Positions 42,850 through 57,041 of a stretch of DNA of 64,000 nucleotides are shown here, piece by piece. This DNA comes from Corylus avellana (lineage: Eukaryota; Streptophyta; Magnoliopsida; Fagales; Betulaceae). The stretch spans positions 25,873,515-25,937,514 of the forward strand of contig NC_081543.1 in the NCBI RefSeq assembly GCF_901000735.1, read 5' to 3'. Under the pieces are notes generated by a model, which searched no databases, had not been told where the DNA came from, and saw only the letters and a list, made by a program, of their open reading frames with translations. Each line of letters starts with the position of its first letter. The stretch's first letter is position 1. A program made the translations under genes and the position numbers.

Positions 42850-44850
42850 AAACTAGTATTTGACTAACATCCTTACATTTCGAAGTACTTTCAAGAAACT
42901 AGTTTTATCCTCATTTGATATCGTGTGGCAAGCTGGAGGCAAATAGATTTTTCCATCCTCGCCAGTGAACGAATGAAGTGTACGTCTCAAACTCATTTCT
43001 TGCAAGTCTTTACATGCTTCAAGATTGTCCTTCGTTTTCCCTTTAATGTCCATTATTGTGCCAAGTATGTTGTCCATCACATTTTTCTCTATGTGCATGA
43101 CATCAAGGTTGTGCCGCAATAAATTATCTTTCCAGTACAGCAACCTAAAGAAAATACTTTTCTTCTTTCACAACACACTAGCAGTCGCTAGTTGTCGTTT
43201 TTTAGGAGTCATCTTCCACTTCGGCTGTGTTATTAGTGGACTTTGACTTACTGGCACTCTCATCCCCAAACATCATCCTCTCTAACTGTCTTAAGATTTC
43301 ATCTCTATTTGGCACATCGAGGGCACATTCTACTTCTTAGTTACCATCAAACGTTCTTTTGTTGCGCTTCCACGTATGATCCATGGGCAAGTATCACCTA
43401 TGCCCCATAAAACAAAAATTTTTTCTCGTGTTTTAACCGCCTAGACCTTGTTACATGTATACAGCAAGGACATGTCTTTCTACTCCTGGTAGGCCACCCG
43501 AACAAGTCTGCGTATGCCGGGAAGTCATTAATTGTCCACATCAACTATGCTCGGAGCATAAAGCTCTTTTTAATGGAGACATCAAATGTTTGTACCCCTA
43601 CATTCCATAATTCATATAATTCTTCAATTAAGGGTTGCATGTAGACATCTATATCAATTCCATGTGAACTTAGCCCTGGCATAATCAGGAATAATATGAA
43701 AGACGTTTGTTTCATGCACATCCAAGGCGGCAGGTTGTACAGAACAAGCATTACAGGCCAAGTACTGTGGGATGTGCTCATGTTTCCAAAATGATTAAAT
43801 CCATCCAAGGTTAAGCGAAGTCTTACGTTCCTGCTGTCTGATGAAAAATTCGGATATAAATTATCGAATGACTTCCATGCTTCACCGTCAGCCGGGTGCC
43901 TCAATATGCCGTCCTTTGTGCGGCCGACTGAACGCCACCTCATATAGGGCGCGGTATGCTGTGACATAAACAGCCTCTATAGTGGTGGTATAACTGAAAA
44001 CCACCGCAACACCTTCACCGGACGTCTCTTACTCAACGATATGGGGTGGTCATCCTCGTCTAAATAAATTTCGTCCTTCCACTTACATTCTCCACATTTA
44101 ACACATGAATCTAACTCCTTATTACCCTTCCAGAACAACATACAGTCATTACGACAAGTCGGGATCTTCTCATACCCGAGTCTCATGTTCCTTAGAAACC
44201 GTTTGGCCTCATATATATTAACTGACAAAGCTCCATCATCTGCAGGCAGCAACTGATTATGAACTCGAAAAAACACCAGAATATTGTGTTACTAACTCCA
44301 CCCACACACTTCAAATTGTACAGATCTACAGTAGCACTCAGCTTGCTATGTTTGATCTTATCATGAAGTGACTTGTCTACCTTTTTAAGCAATTCCTCGT
44401 ACTTCTATATGTCATCTCCATCGGCTTCGTCATGCACAACATGTTCTTCCTCACCATGCACCTCAACTCGAGGCCCACTATTATCATCCCTGACTTCATG
44501 CATGCCGAATGCATCATGCAAGCATGGCGTGCATATTTTTCACACTGTTCTGTGCTTGCACCCGTATCTACGGCCGGACGAATCGAATCAGAGCCTTCAA
44601 CGGGAGTTCGTACAGGCCTCTTGCCGTAATAAATTCAGTCTTTATATTGGGGCCACATTCATTTTCCCCATGTCAAGTGGTCGCTTACCAAACCTGGGGG
44701 GTGTCTCCTGTTAAGGCGACATGTCCTACAGGGGCACACAATAAGTTTGTCTGGAGTTTCAAAATTCCTAACTGCAAAGTGCACAAACGATTTACACCCG
44801 TCTTTGAATTCCTTTGTACCCCTAGACTTCGTCATCCAACTCTTGTCCAT
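42850..44850 (-). pseudogene. broken CACTA (En/Spm) transposase, TNP2 type
   Basis: On the minus strand, fragments in family order can be read. A transposase-associated N-terminus starts with MDKSWMTKSRG at 44850. A linker with KLSATVDLYNLKC follows at about 44330. A middle part has RNDCMLFWKGN (about 44130). The conserved core (43967-43545) has RTKDGILRHPADG, SDSRNVRLRL and YNLPPWMCMKQ, and a later piece has HNLDVMHIEKNVMDN (about 43100). Frameshifts separate several fragments, and in-frame stops interrupt others, for example just after the MLRA codons at about 43545, where the reading otherwise continues as LMWTINDFPAY. The protein would have cut and moved CACTA elements; this copy cannot be active. 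Confidence 0.85.
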
Positions 44851-44889
44851 AACGTTACTACGTACATTAGAAATATAAATATGTAAGGA

Positions 44890-46110
44890 TTACCCTCCAC
44901 TTAAACATAAATGCATTAATATTCTTTTACTTTTTATCTTAAAAAGGAATGTTCAAAACTAGATTAATTACTTGTTTTTGGTTATTCTTTTACTTTTTAT
45001 ATCGGCATATTTACATAAAGTAAATTTGCAAGTAATTAACCACAACACAAGATTCATGCCCAAAATTTAAATGCTTTTGGTACGGGGACCCTAAATTAAA
45101 TAAATCTATATATATTGTGGCCGGTTTTTATATTAGCTTTGTTACGAGGACACTTAATGAGATAACTATAGTTTAGTTGTTTATACGTGTTTTTCTTTTC
45201 TTTTTTATTATATTAGCACTAGATATTTTATATAATTTACGAAATATAATTTACAATAGTGATGAAAGTTTAATAGGGTTAAGTGAAGTTTAATTTCTCT
45301 TTAAAAATATTTCAATTACAATTTGGATCATAGGCATAATTACAAACATAATTTGGATTTGATTTTTTTCTCCCACATATTTGATTCCTAACTCAAAGAA
45401 CTTATCTAAGTCTTGTCCTGATACTCCATTTAATTAGTTGTAACCAAATTTTTTATTTTTTATTTTCTTTTTGATAGGATTTAGTCATGACCATTGAATA
45501 ATTTTTGCTTTCCACTTCTACTTTGGGTATGTCAAAATTTAAACCAAATACTTAATTAGCAACCATCACTATATTCTCCCATTGGTTAGCAATAGCATAA
45601 TAAGATTAACCTAAATAATTTTGTTCATAATCTTTGATTAATCATGTTAATTATGCTATTGATAGCCAATGAGAGAATATGGAGATTGTTGCTAAGTGTA
45701 TAAAACAAATTGAAAAGCATTTGTTACGGGGACTGTAAATATCTAAATCTAAGTTATGTTTTTGTTGCGTTTTTTTTTTTTAAAAAAAAAAAAAAAACAT
45801 TTACATAATTAGAAATTTATATGGCATGGGAACCCTAAATAAAATTAATCTAGTTAGCTTGGTTTGTTAACGTGGTATTTTTGCATACTATATTACTTAT
45901 TTTGTTTTTGTTAACAAAAAATTATTTTTTGTAAATTCATTTATATACCCTAAACAAATTTGTAAAACCTACACAAAATAAAATATCTAGCTAATTTCAA
46001 AGTAATTACCTAATAAATAAATAGATATATTTTGCATGCATGCTCATATTTAACAATCCTACTTACGTACCTATCATACAAACATGGGACCCTAAAAATC
46101 ATATATTTTA
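44890..46110. other. element A interior, non-coding
   Basis: AT-rich DNA with spaced copies of the motif GGGGACCCTAAAT (about 45075, 45828, 46084). No gene is seen. Confidence 0.5.
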
Positions 46111-46944
46111 AACAAATTAATAAGTCAATTAGCTAACAAAAAATGATAATCATATCATATATACACGGTAGAAAAGCCCAAAATATACACTGTATATATA
46201 TATGCAACAAGAGAGAGTGTATACCTGAGGAGAGGAGATCGATCAAGATGCAGCTGATTCTAGTGTATGTCAGTCGGAGTTCTACCGAAGGGAGAGAGAG
46301 TGACGGACGATGGACGACAGAGATGATTTTGGCTAAGAGAGAGCGAGTGAGAGACTGCTAGGAGGCGGAGGAAAGAGTGAGTGAGAGATAAATCAACAGA
46401 GAGTGGACGCCGTGAGGTGAACGCTGCCGGAGAAGAAAAAAAAAGAGAGAGGGAGAGGAAGAGAGAGGTCTACGCGCAGGGAGGGAAAAAAAGAGGGGGA
46501 AAGGAAAACAAGGAGAAGAAGAAAGAGGGGGAATTGCCGCGTGGCACACTTACCAAAGTAGTAACTTGCCAAACATGACACGTTACTACACACATGATAT
46601 TCCTATTAGTGCGATCGAGCTCGAGCAACTTTTGGTAACGCGTAAACTTGACACGTTACAATTTCGTAACGTATCATGTTACCACGTTACAAGTTGGTAA
46701 CGTGTAAAGATGACACGTTATAATTTTGTGATGTGCGAACTTGACACATTAGCAAAAGATGATGTGTCAGTTTAACACGTTACCAAATTGTAACGTGTTG
46801 AAACTAACACGTTACTATAATTCATAGTAACGTGTTAGAGAATTATAGTAATATATTAGAAATTGCCACGTTATGAAATGGATACGTAGCAATAATTAGT
46901 GAACAGTTGAAACGTCACTAATGCTGCATTTTTTTTTAGTGATT

Positions 46945-46947
<3 letters not shown>

Positions 46948-46979
<32 letters not shown>
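46948..46979. repeat. poly-T run of about 32 bases
   Basis: An uninterrupted T-run just outside the right end of element A. It may be the A-tail of a minus-strand retroposon or slippage. Confidence 0.85.
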
Positions 46980-47779
46980 CTTTTCAAAACTCACAGTTTA
47001 GTTAAACTCTCTTTGCCTTAATTTAATTGTGTGGGCATGCCTAAAAAATAAATAAAGGCGTTTTTTTTTTTTTTAGAACTTTGTGCCTTTAAAGCATTTA
47101 TATTCAAGTTGCTCTTTTAATTGTTTTTTATATGATTTAAATAATAACCAAATAGCATAATAGTTATTTTATAACAATAATTATATATTTCATTTCATAA
47201 GTACTCTACACTTCAAAAAACTTAATTTTTGCTGACATAAGTTTTCTGACGTGTCAGGTGGTCTGACACGTCAGAAATTCGTCTTGACGAAGCATTTTTT
47301 ACGTGTTTCAGTCGTTAAAATTATGGGTGTCAGAAACGAAAAATTTTTTAACATGTTAGATTTAATACGTCAGAATTTTCTTACGTGTTAGATTTGACAC
47401 GTCAGAATTTTTCGACGTGCTAAAAGTGACACATCAAAAAAAATTTCTGACACGTCAAAAATTGACTGACGTGTCAGAAAATGACATGTCAAAAAATTTT
47501 CTGACATGTCAATAGAGACACGTTAGAAATTTTCCCGACGTGTCAATAGAGACACGTCAGAAATTTTCCTAACATGTCAATAGGGACACATCAGAAATTT
47601 TCCTGATGTGTCAATAGAGACACGTTAGAAAAATTTCTGAAGTATATATTTCCCACACGTTAGAAATTTTTGACGTGTGGGAAATATACACGTAAGAAAA
47701 TTCTGACGTGTCAGAGACCATGACACGTCAGGAATTTCTGATGTGTCATAACACAACATGTTAGAAAATTTGGTTATTT

Positions 47780-50280
47780 AAAAAAAAAAAAAAAAAAAAT
47801 TCCCCCAATATATTTTTTGAATTTTTTCGGGACTGTGCCCGAATTTTGGATTACAATTAACCTAATATACAATTCATCCATTGATCCATGTAAATAATAT
47901 ACAATTTTTCCATCAATCCATGCAAATAACATAAGTCATATCCATTAACATCAATCACAGACTATCCTCCAAAACTAGCTTCAAGACACCAAAAATGACA
48001 TATATACCAAGTGCGAATGGCCAACCACAAATAACATAATATACACCAATTTAACTATCTCTATTATCATCAAGAAAACTATCACAAATACAATTACATC
48101 AACAAAGTAACTTATACACAACAAGTGTGAATGCCCAACCAGACGTTCAATGCTGATCATTGACATCAATAGCTTCCTCTCCATGATGTCTATTACCTGC
48201 AAATGATAAAACAAACAATCACCAAACAATATTCACCGATAAGACAATCACCAAACAATGTTCACCAAACAAATGAAATCCACTAGTTGCAAATGATAAT
48301 ACAATCACTGAGCAACGTCACTATGTAAAGTGAAAGAAGCCTGAATATTCATCCAACTCAGTTGTTGATTCTTCCACAGTAAATGATATAACAAAAATAG
48401 GTAAAACGTTGAAGTTAGCAAAAAATTCATATAAAATCTGAAAAAAAAAAAAAACAAACAAACAATTAAGTCAATATATATATATATATGGTCACAGAGC
48501 AACAATGCTTTTGTTAAATTTATAGACATGAGAAGATGAGCTTCGTTTTTGCCATGGCAATTATGTGAGACATGAGAACTTTTTCTTTTTTCCATTGCAA
48601 TTATAAAGCTTCCATGCCTTTTTAATGTTAGGGGTTCAATGGAAGAGATGATAAAGAAAAAGGAAAAGCTCCAACGCGCCTGCGAAAGTGAAAGCTTCAT
48701 CCCTCTCTAGAATTGAGTGCTAGGAAGCTGCAATCCTATAAGGGTGATTTCATATAATTAACTACTAACTCCCGATTATCTAAAACACCATTCCTTTTTC
48801 TATTTTATCTAAAAATATATTTCAAAAACACCATATATACTACTCTCTAAATATTTCTCCAATCTAACAATATATGTACTCCTTCTCAATGAGATTGATT
48901 TAACATGTAAAGTTAGAATCAAAAGCACAACCAAGATAGAATAAGTATGGAAGAGGAACCACTAACCCCATTTCTGTTTTAATGACCAAATATTTAGCTT
49001 AGATTTATTAATTATATAGACTATGCATCTATTTATTACGAAATATTGCAAGGCTAGCCTCCGTTTAAATGTTTAACTAATTAAGTCTCGAATTGGTTAT
49101 GTACAACTACATGTACTGTTAAGTTAAACTAATATAGATTACAAAACAAGTTTTCTTTTCATATGATAATTAGAAGGTTAATTAGACTATTTAGATCTTA
49201 GAAACACACACTTGAATTGCATCTATTCATGGCAATAGGGGCCAAAGAAATTTTATAACTAATGTGAGATCGATTTGTACCGTGATACAATTCATTTTTC
49301 TTAAGAGATTGTCTCTAACTTAATTTATGATTTTATAACTTATTATGCTATAACAATATACTTTTACAGCCCCATTCATTTTATTTCAAAAAAATTTGCC
49401 AATGGCCTTCCATCTTATAAGATTAATAAAATAGATATATACATACTCTTACATTTTTGATTGACCGATTCAATGTTCAAAGCATATAGATGTAAAACAT
49501 GGTGGGGTAGTTTTTTACTTAAGGTTAAGTGTCAAATTCCTACATACATGTCAAGTACAACCATGCCCAATCTATGGCTTGTTCAGCATTTCTCTGCTCA
49601 AGATTGGATTGTCAAACATACAAAGCTACTCAACCTACTCAACCTAGGTACTTTTACCCCCATGCATTTATATCCATTTATATTTAGAGTTACAAAATTA
49701 AGTTTCTAAACAACTGTTCCGGTCCAATATTGATTTGCATGTATTGCTTTGTGCCATGCATTTATATCCATTTATACGCCAATGAATATCTCTAAATAAT
49801 TATCTCAACCAACAATATTTCATACCAGACCAAATTAAAGCCAACAATTTGAAATATAAATATAATACATCTAGCATTTTGATAATCTTCCAATAATATT
49901 TTAATTTGTTGAGGAGATTAACACATAGGAGTTTATATATATTCAAATCATGTTATATTAACTACTTAAAATTATGATATTCATCTAGTGTAGACTTGAT
50001 CGTTTCATACTCTCACACAATTACATACACTAGATTCTTAATATTCTACAAGGACCATAGTGGTCCATCTCATCATACCAATAAACACTTCAAATGCAAA
50101 GCTCTAACCCACATTCACCACCAAACCAACCATAATATATAAACCAAAGTCAACAGGATTTACAACATCATTAATTAATGAGAATGACTACAACATATCA
50201 AAACTCTAAATTTAGAAGTTCACATATATATAGGGACAGTTCTAAAACCACATTGATCAGTAAAAAATGTCATTACCTAA
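47780..50280. other. element B interior without a recognised gene
   Basis: AT-rich, with short direct repeats such as ACAATCACCAAACAAT at about 48215 and 48244. No coding region is supported. Confidence 0.5.
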
Positions 50281-50289
50281 TCCACTATC

Positions 50290-52545
50290 GACCGATGATC
50301 GTACCATCGCAAAGGGTAGGGAAGCTATGTTTGGTGCGGAGCTCGACCGCATCATTTCCTCGAGCTAGCGAAAACGAGCATCAAACATTGCCTGACGTTC
50401 AGCTTCCTGTTGAGCCAACCACGCATTGTTCGCAGCCATCTGCTTTGCTACTTGCTAAGTTACCCACGCATTGTTCTTAGCCAACAAGGCATCTATCTCT
50501 TCCTTGTGCTTTGCCCTCTTCGCCTCAAGCGCTCTGTCAAGCGTTTCTTGTGATATCGTGGAGTGCCTGGCGTTTTCTGACCATGCCTATGACGATGTAT
50601 AGTATGAGTGTATGTACCCCCACACAGGCAAAATATTCGGTCCAGCTTGCCGAACTTTACCAGCATACTCAGGCTTATTTCCAAGCGCCTGTGCGTACGC
50701 GTCGTTCGATGCCCACCTGACCGTTCCCTCTATGACGCTAGACGATGTTGCAGGGTCGGTGGGTATAAGCTCCGCCATCCTTTCGTGTATGTTACATTAA
50801 TTATTGGGCCAGTGGGTCATACAACTGTTAATCACAAATAATTTATCAAATATATAAGCGAAAGAACATATGAAAGGTAAGTAGCATACACATCTCTCCT
50901 TCACTATATCATTCGGATATGTACCGTCCTTCGTGTGTGTGCGAATGTAATTCTGTGCACGAGTAGGATGAGTGCCCAGACGTATGGCCTGCCGAAAACA
51001 TAGGACATACAGATATGTTTAAATATATCAAATGATAACATGTTTACATCTATAAGTATAGGGTAAATTACATACTGACCTCCTTATGTGTCACCCTGGC
51101 ATAGCTCTTCGATCCGGTGCAATGGGGCGTATTATTCAATGCTCACAAGCTCTTCATTTTCGCCGCATATTCCTACACAGTTAACATTCTTAATATGTTA
51201 ATACTAACACAATTACAATTAATGACACTACACAAAATGAAGAGTTTAACTCATGACCTACATTATTCTCCCGACTACACCATCTCTCCAATAAGATCTC
51301 CAAGTCATTGGCATTGTACGCAAAGAGCGTTTGTTCCCCCACTTTTGCCCGTACAGTGGCCGAGGTATCTTCCTCTGTAATGGCAAGAATTTTTTTAAGC
51401 TCGTGCCTCCAAGTCCGCGGCTTGGAGCCCATATCCCAGAATGCTTCATTCTTTACGGCTTTCAAGTTGCACTCGGGCGGAACGAAAAAGTATGCCCCCA
51501 CAAGTTCAAAATTGATAAATTAAAAAAACCTAAAATATGTGTGTATATGTATATAAATATAAACGCACATATATATGTGCAACTTAGAGCGTATATATAC
51601 ATATATACATTAGGAATGTTTGACATAATATGCAACACATACCATCAAGGCGTCCCAAATATCCTCCTTGGTACGCTGCAGTACCTTCGTCCAATCGTCC
51701 GGTATTCGGACATAACTTCCACTCTTTATTACGTCTTCGGTCATTTGTCTAAACCTCATGGCGCTAAAGCTAACGGGCTGCCATTATGCATTGTACTCCA
51801 GTATGATCTGTTTGCCGGCGGGGTCTCCCGGCAACCTATGCGAGTCAAGAATGGTAAACACCTCAATAATGGTGTTTTCATCTGAATCGGTACCTAACAA
51901 ATTAAAAATTACCAATGTAAGTTATTTCGAATTCAATACTAACTACAAGAAAATTAAGACCTATATGCATGACATTCGAGCATATACACTTACTTATGGT
52001 CCGGACCTGCCAAGGGCCTAACCAGTCGTCGGGAGCAGGGTCGGTGGGCTGCGGGTCATCCATGGCCCATGTCCCACCAGGAATGTCTTCCTGGGCTTCT
52101 GTCTCACTGTCCTCGGGACCTGCTTTGTATTTTTTTAGAATGTTTAAAATTCTATGAAGTTGTAGTTGTAGTTAAATATAATTGATATCGCACCAATATA
52201 GTTAGACACTTTCAAAACTTTCAATCTTTCAAACAAACTTTCGGCCGTACTTGCGCTATGCTGGCTGTATAGCCGCTCCACATGTCCCTGAGAATTCTGT
52301 CCTAACTGGCTGTATGGCAGATACCCCATCTGTGCCATGTCTGCCCATCCGTATGGATTATGGAGAGGGATCTCCCCATCCATATCACCTGGAAGTACTG
52401 GTCGATATCCGTCCTGCATCCCTAGAAGCTGAGCAACATCTTGTTGCTCGCTGTCATCAAGGTGGTCTAACAGAGACCTATGCAACATAGACTGCCGCAC
52501 TAAAGACGAGCCCCTGCGTGCTCTTGTCTTCCCCCTAGTACTCAT
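50290..52545 (-). pseudogene. broken Ptta/En-Spm-type plant transposase gene (second CACTA gene)
   Basis: It reads on the minus strand from MSTRGKTRARRG (start at 52545), with exon-like pieces in order. An acidic segment with GGTWAMDDPQPTDP lies near 52060. The fragment near 51880-51650 has IPDDWTKVLQRTKEDIW. The Transposase_24-like piece near 51500-51260 has RTWRHELKKI and ILLERWCS. A segment near 50990 has THPTRAQNYIRTHTKDG, and a final one near 50700 has [14 protein letters not shown]. Stops interrupt two pieces: a TAA at about 51788 after the EYNA codons and a TGA near 51149. This gene type accompanies the TNP2 gene in many plant CACTA elements; its exact biochemical role is less certain. 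Confidence 0.8.
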
Positions 52546-52723
52546 GGTAACCTGCGAAAAACTCCACAAACCCAATTAATTACGTATATAATGTATGAAA
52601 TATTCACTATCTTATGCATGCATGACTTACATATTAAAAATAAGATATATACCAGATTTTACCCAATGCATAACTTAATTAAGTGTGTTGATGTAATGTG
52701 CATATAGTGAACAACTACCAATC

Positions 52724-52728
<5 letters not shown>

Positions 52729-52816
<88 letters not shown>
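52729..52816. repeat. compound (CA)n(TA)n microsatellite
   Basis: About 30 bases of alternating AC run straight into about 58 bases of alternating AT, inside element B. Confidence 0.95.
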
Positions 52817-52819
<3 letters not shown>

Positions 52820-52829
52820 TTTGTTATAT

Positions 52830-54230
52830 ATGGGGACCTGAAAATTAAACAAAACTAGGTTAGGTATTTAATTAACAAATATATCAAGTATTCATGGATA
52901 TTAATTTGTTATATAAGGGGATAGTACCAAAGTGTGTATTTATAACACTTATATATATAATTAATCTTGAAAAACCAAAAAATAAATAAATAAATACTCT
53001 ATCCAAATTTAAGCATTTTGTTTTGTGGAGACCCTAAACAAAATAATTCTAGCTAGGTTATTTTATAAGGTTTTTCAATAACATCTACCGAGCTAGGTTC
53101 GTTATGGGGACCCTAAATACAATAAATCTAGGTTAAATGTCACTCTTTGGCATTAGTATGTGATGACATGCATGGGTCATACAACTCTTTTGTTTGGTTT
53201 ATTTATATATTTATTTTTTATATGATATATATAAAGGTTAAAAAATTTTGAGTGTCTTGCAAATATTGTAAATGGTTTCTTAATATTTTTTGGTGGGATG
53301 TTTCTTGGGTTATTGACACATTAGATTAATTTCTTTTATATTAATCACAATTTTAAGAAAATTCTAATTCGTTTTTAGGTAATATTAATTTTAATGTGTT
53401 ATATTTCAACTTGAAAAATCTAAGTTCCTCAAACCAAAAGTTTAATCCTTTTTGGATGGTTTTTTTTGTTTGAAAAAATATGTTATGTGGGATGGAATTA
53501 AGTAAAAATCGTATTGAATATATTTTGCATGTGTTTTAGGTTATGTGTTTAATTATGATTAGATTTGTTTTAAAAACTCAAAACAAAAGTGTGAAAGAAA
53601 AAAATAGTCTCAAAAACAAAGTCATGACTTTTACTTATTCATTTGGAGTCTCTCTAAGTTTGACAAGGTTTGCACTTTTGCCAACTCTTTTTCCCGTTAA
53701 ATCCATGGAATTCGGATTGAATCCTCGCGTTGTGCGAATTTATAACTTACAAATTAATAAGGGATCAATGTATGTTTATGATGTTTCAATATTAATCATT
53801 TCTTTCAATATTAAGACTCATTATATTTTAATATTAATTAAACAAAGTCTTAAATTAAATCTCTATAATTATCACCACGTATTACACGTACTTAGAAGGT
53901 CAAATGATTGAAAAGGAATGATTAAAATTGACATAATGTTCTATAAATTCCTCACTAATAAGCCAACCTTTTCAAGTAAACAAAAAAAAAAAAACTAGAA
54001 GCCACATTTAAAAAACTATTATATTTTGGAACAAAAACCTAGCTAGCATGAGAAACATCATTTTGCATGGATGTGCATATACAACGTACAATAAGTAATA
54101 GATATACAAAAAAAAAAAAAAAAAAAAAAAAAAATCACCTAAATTAAATGCTCACAAATAGAACATCCAATGCCTTAATAAACAATCATGCGGATTAATG
54201 ACAAAATAAAACAAAACAATATATATATAT
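52830..54230. other. element B interior, AT-rich
   Basis: Contains more GGGGACCCTAAAT-type motifs (about 52836, 53028, 53098) like those in element A. A stretch of about 120 open codons near 53543 has no recognisable content. Confidence 0.45.
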
Positions 54231-55077
54231 ATATATGCTGGAGAGATGATATTGCCAGAAAAGCTAAGGTGGGAGAACTGCCAGAGACGGCGACGGCAAC
54301 GAACGGGAGTTGGCCCGCTAGAGATGAGAGTGAGCTTGAGAGAGAGTGTGGTAGCTGCTGTTCCAAGTTGAGAGATAGAGCTGAGAGAGAGAAAGATCGG
54401 GACATGAGGGAGCTAAGGAAGAGTGAGGGAGAGACGGATCGGAGTTGAGGGAGGATAAGAAAAGAAAGAAAAATGGGGGAGGGAGGGGTTCTGGTCTGGG
54501 TAGGAGAGGAGAAAAAGTGGGGAGGGAGAGAGGGAAAAAACCAAGAAAAAAGTGCAGCGTGGCCTCGCGATGGGACGGCTAGTAGGCGCTGGCCTTCCCA
54601 AGGCACGGTTCCTAACGTGCCACGTAAGGCACGTCAGGAATTTCATGTGGCACGTCAAAATAAATTTTCTGACGTGCTGCATGTGGCACGTCAGAAATTG
54701 CTGACATGCCACATGTGGCACGTTAGGATCCATGCAAATATTTATTAATTGGCTTCCATTAAATATCTTTTTGGTTAATTTATTAATGTTAAGTCTCAAA
54801 CTTAATTTGTTAACAGAATATAATCAATTTATCTATTTCTTAATTTGCAGAAGTACTTCAAATTTGCCGGAAGATTAAAATTAACTCTATCTATATATAG
54901 GAGTCGATCTCCAAATGACGCCTTGATATATATTAATCTTAACCCAAATATCATGGTTCTATTAATTACTTGATGTTCGATTCCATCACATGTGAAACTC
55001 CAACGCTTGTTGAATGTATATAAGAACATAAAATTAAAACACAAGTCAAACAAAATGCATCGTTCAATACTTCAATG

Positions 55078-56627
55078 GAAGATATTAATTCACTCAATAA
55101 GTAAGATGTGATTAACCCACACTGATCTAATTCGAAATAAAAATTTATTAACGTGCATGGTTCAAACCTAAAGGATATATAACATTTTCCTCATTCATTT
55201 GGAATCTCACTAAAATAATTAAATTAACATTATTCATATTGAAGTTTTGACATATATATATAACAGAAAAATATCAAATTCTTATCGTGCCTGTATTATA
55301 TATAACTGTTTGTTGTACACTAAGACATCTTTGTAAAATGGTCCAAATGATTGACAAAAGAAGAAGAAGAAGAAGAAGAAGACGAGGAAGCTAGAAAGAA
55401 TTGAAGAAGAAAACCTAGTAGTAGATGCAACGACAATTTCATTTCATGTTTCTTTGTTTTATCTTTAAATAAATTGTGTTTTTTTGTTAAAAAAAAGACA
55501 TAGAGCATTCAACAGATTTTTTATTTTTTATTTAAGTTCTAAACTAAGCGAATGGAGAATAATAAATCAAAGAAATCCAGATCGGAAGGCCAAGAGTAGC
55601 AATAGAGTTATTTAATAAAGATCTGGAAAGATTTTGAGTCTCATCTTTATTTAAAATTCTTCCTAATAAAAAACAAAAATTAGATGAAATATATATAATA
55701 TAAAACAAACATGATATAAAACAAAAAAAACAAAAAAACAAAAAAATAGTTAAAAGAAATTCTGACGTGCCACATATGGCACGTCAGAAATTTTCTAACG
55801 CACCACATATGGCAAGTCAAAACTTTCTGCCTTTGGCACGTCAGAATTTCTTTTAATTATTTTTGGCATGTCAGAATTTCTTTTAACTTTTCTTTTTTTT
55901 TTGGTCAGCAAATTCAAAATAATTAATAAGGTGATCATGATGAAAATTATTAACAACAGTAAATAAGATTAATGAAGATATATTAATTCACTCAATAAGC
56001 AAGATGTATGTGGTTAACCCACACTAATCTGATACTAAATGAAAATTTATTAACGTGCATGGTTCAAACCTAATGGATATATAACATTTTCCTCGTTCAT
56101 TTGGAATCTCATTAAAATAATTAAATTAACATTATTCATATTGAAGTTTTGACATATATATATAGGAAAATATCAAATTCTCCTTGTGTCCGTATTATAT
56201 AACACTGTTTGTTATACACTAAAACAGCTTTGTAAAATGGTCCGATTGATTGACAAGAAGAAGACGAGGAAGAAAGAATTGAAGAAGAAAACCTAGTAGA
56301 TGCAACGACAATTTCATTTCATGATTCTTTGTTTTATTTGCAAATAAATATTGTTTTTTTTGTGAAAAAAAAAAGAAAAAGAAAAAGACATAGAGCAGAA
56401 AACAGATTTTTTTAAAAATTTTATTTATTTATTTATTTAATTTCTATACTAATCGAATGGAGAATAATAAATCAAAGAAATTCGAATTGGACAGCCCAAA
56501 GCAGCAACAGTGTTATTTAATAAAGATCTGGAAAGATTTTGAGTCTCATTTTCATTTAAAATCCTTCCTAATAAAAAACAAAAATTAGATGAAATATATA
56601 TAATACAAAATAAACATGATATAAAAA
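55078..56627. repeat. direct duplication inside the right end of element B
   Basis: About 650 bases at 55078-55727 recur at 55974-56627 with scattered substitutions and indels. Each copy is followed by a subterminal array of ACGTGYCA motifs. The unit is about 900 bases. Confidence 0.85.
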
Positions 56628-57041
56628 ATTAAAAAATAACAATAATTTCTTGACGTGTCAAATTAACATGTCAATAAATTTTGACGTGTCTAATTTTAGC
56701 ACGTCAATAAATATTTAAATATTAAGTTATTTAAATCAAATTTTAAAATTTAAATTGAATTTAAATTTCTTGACGTGTCAAATATTGATACGTTAGGAAA
56801 TACTGACGTATTGAATGTAACATGTCAATAAATATTGACATATCACATACAACACGTCAATAAAAAATTTGTTGGCGACATTTATTGACGTGGCAAAACT
56901 TGGATATTGTTTGCCACATTAATTGTAGTGCTATTATGTATACCAAACGTACCCTTAAAATTTTTGGGGCATACGGGTACTCATCAATTTGAAAAAGTCC
57001 TTTGAATCAGCGGTTTTTATTTTTTAACTTCCCTTGGCTTT

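Larger units (their letters stand above)
42850..46941 (-). mobile_element. truncated CACTA-type element A
   Basis: It contains the TNP2-type pseudogene. The right end is a dense array of AACGTGT / ACACGTTA motifs (46560-46910) closing with TTTTTTTTAGTG at 46941, an imperfect CACTA terminus. The matching left end was not found, so the left boundary is only where coding similarity ends. Confidence 0.6.
47209..56930 (-). mobile_element. CACTA-type element B, 9.7 kb, with CTA target duplication
   Basis: The left end CACTTCAAAAAAC and the inverse of the right end (CACTACAATTAATG) are short inverted termini. CTA flanks on both sides (47206-47208 and 56931-56933). Subterminal arrays of GACGTGTCA / TGACACGTC occupy about 47240-47760 at one end and 54605-56895 at the other, interrupted by a duplicated segment. 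The interior carries the dead minus-strand gene at 50290-52545, and no TNP2 core is visible inside. The right end lies 168 bp before the SPO11-2 start codon. Confidence 0.75.

Noticed and set aside
46381..46578. A charged Arg/Glu/Lys-rich protein
   Set aside because: It is a translation of purine-rich GAGAGA repeats near the end of CACTA element A. Similar tracts occur at about 14,900-15,200 and 54,240-54,560.
51331..51885. A plus-strand open frame of 184 codons
   Set aside because: It is antisense to the Ptta-type transposase pseudogene, whose minus-strand fragments match a known family. It is a shadow frame.
53543..53911. A plus-strand frame of 122 codons in element B as a gene
   Set aside because: The composition is low-complexity and AT-driven, with no recognisable motif and no flanking gene signals.
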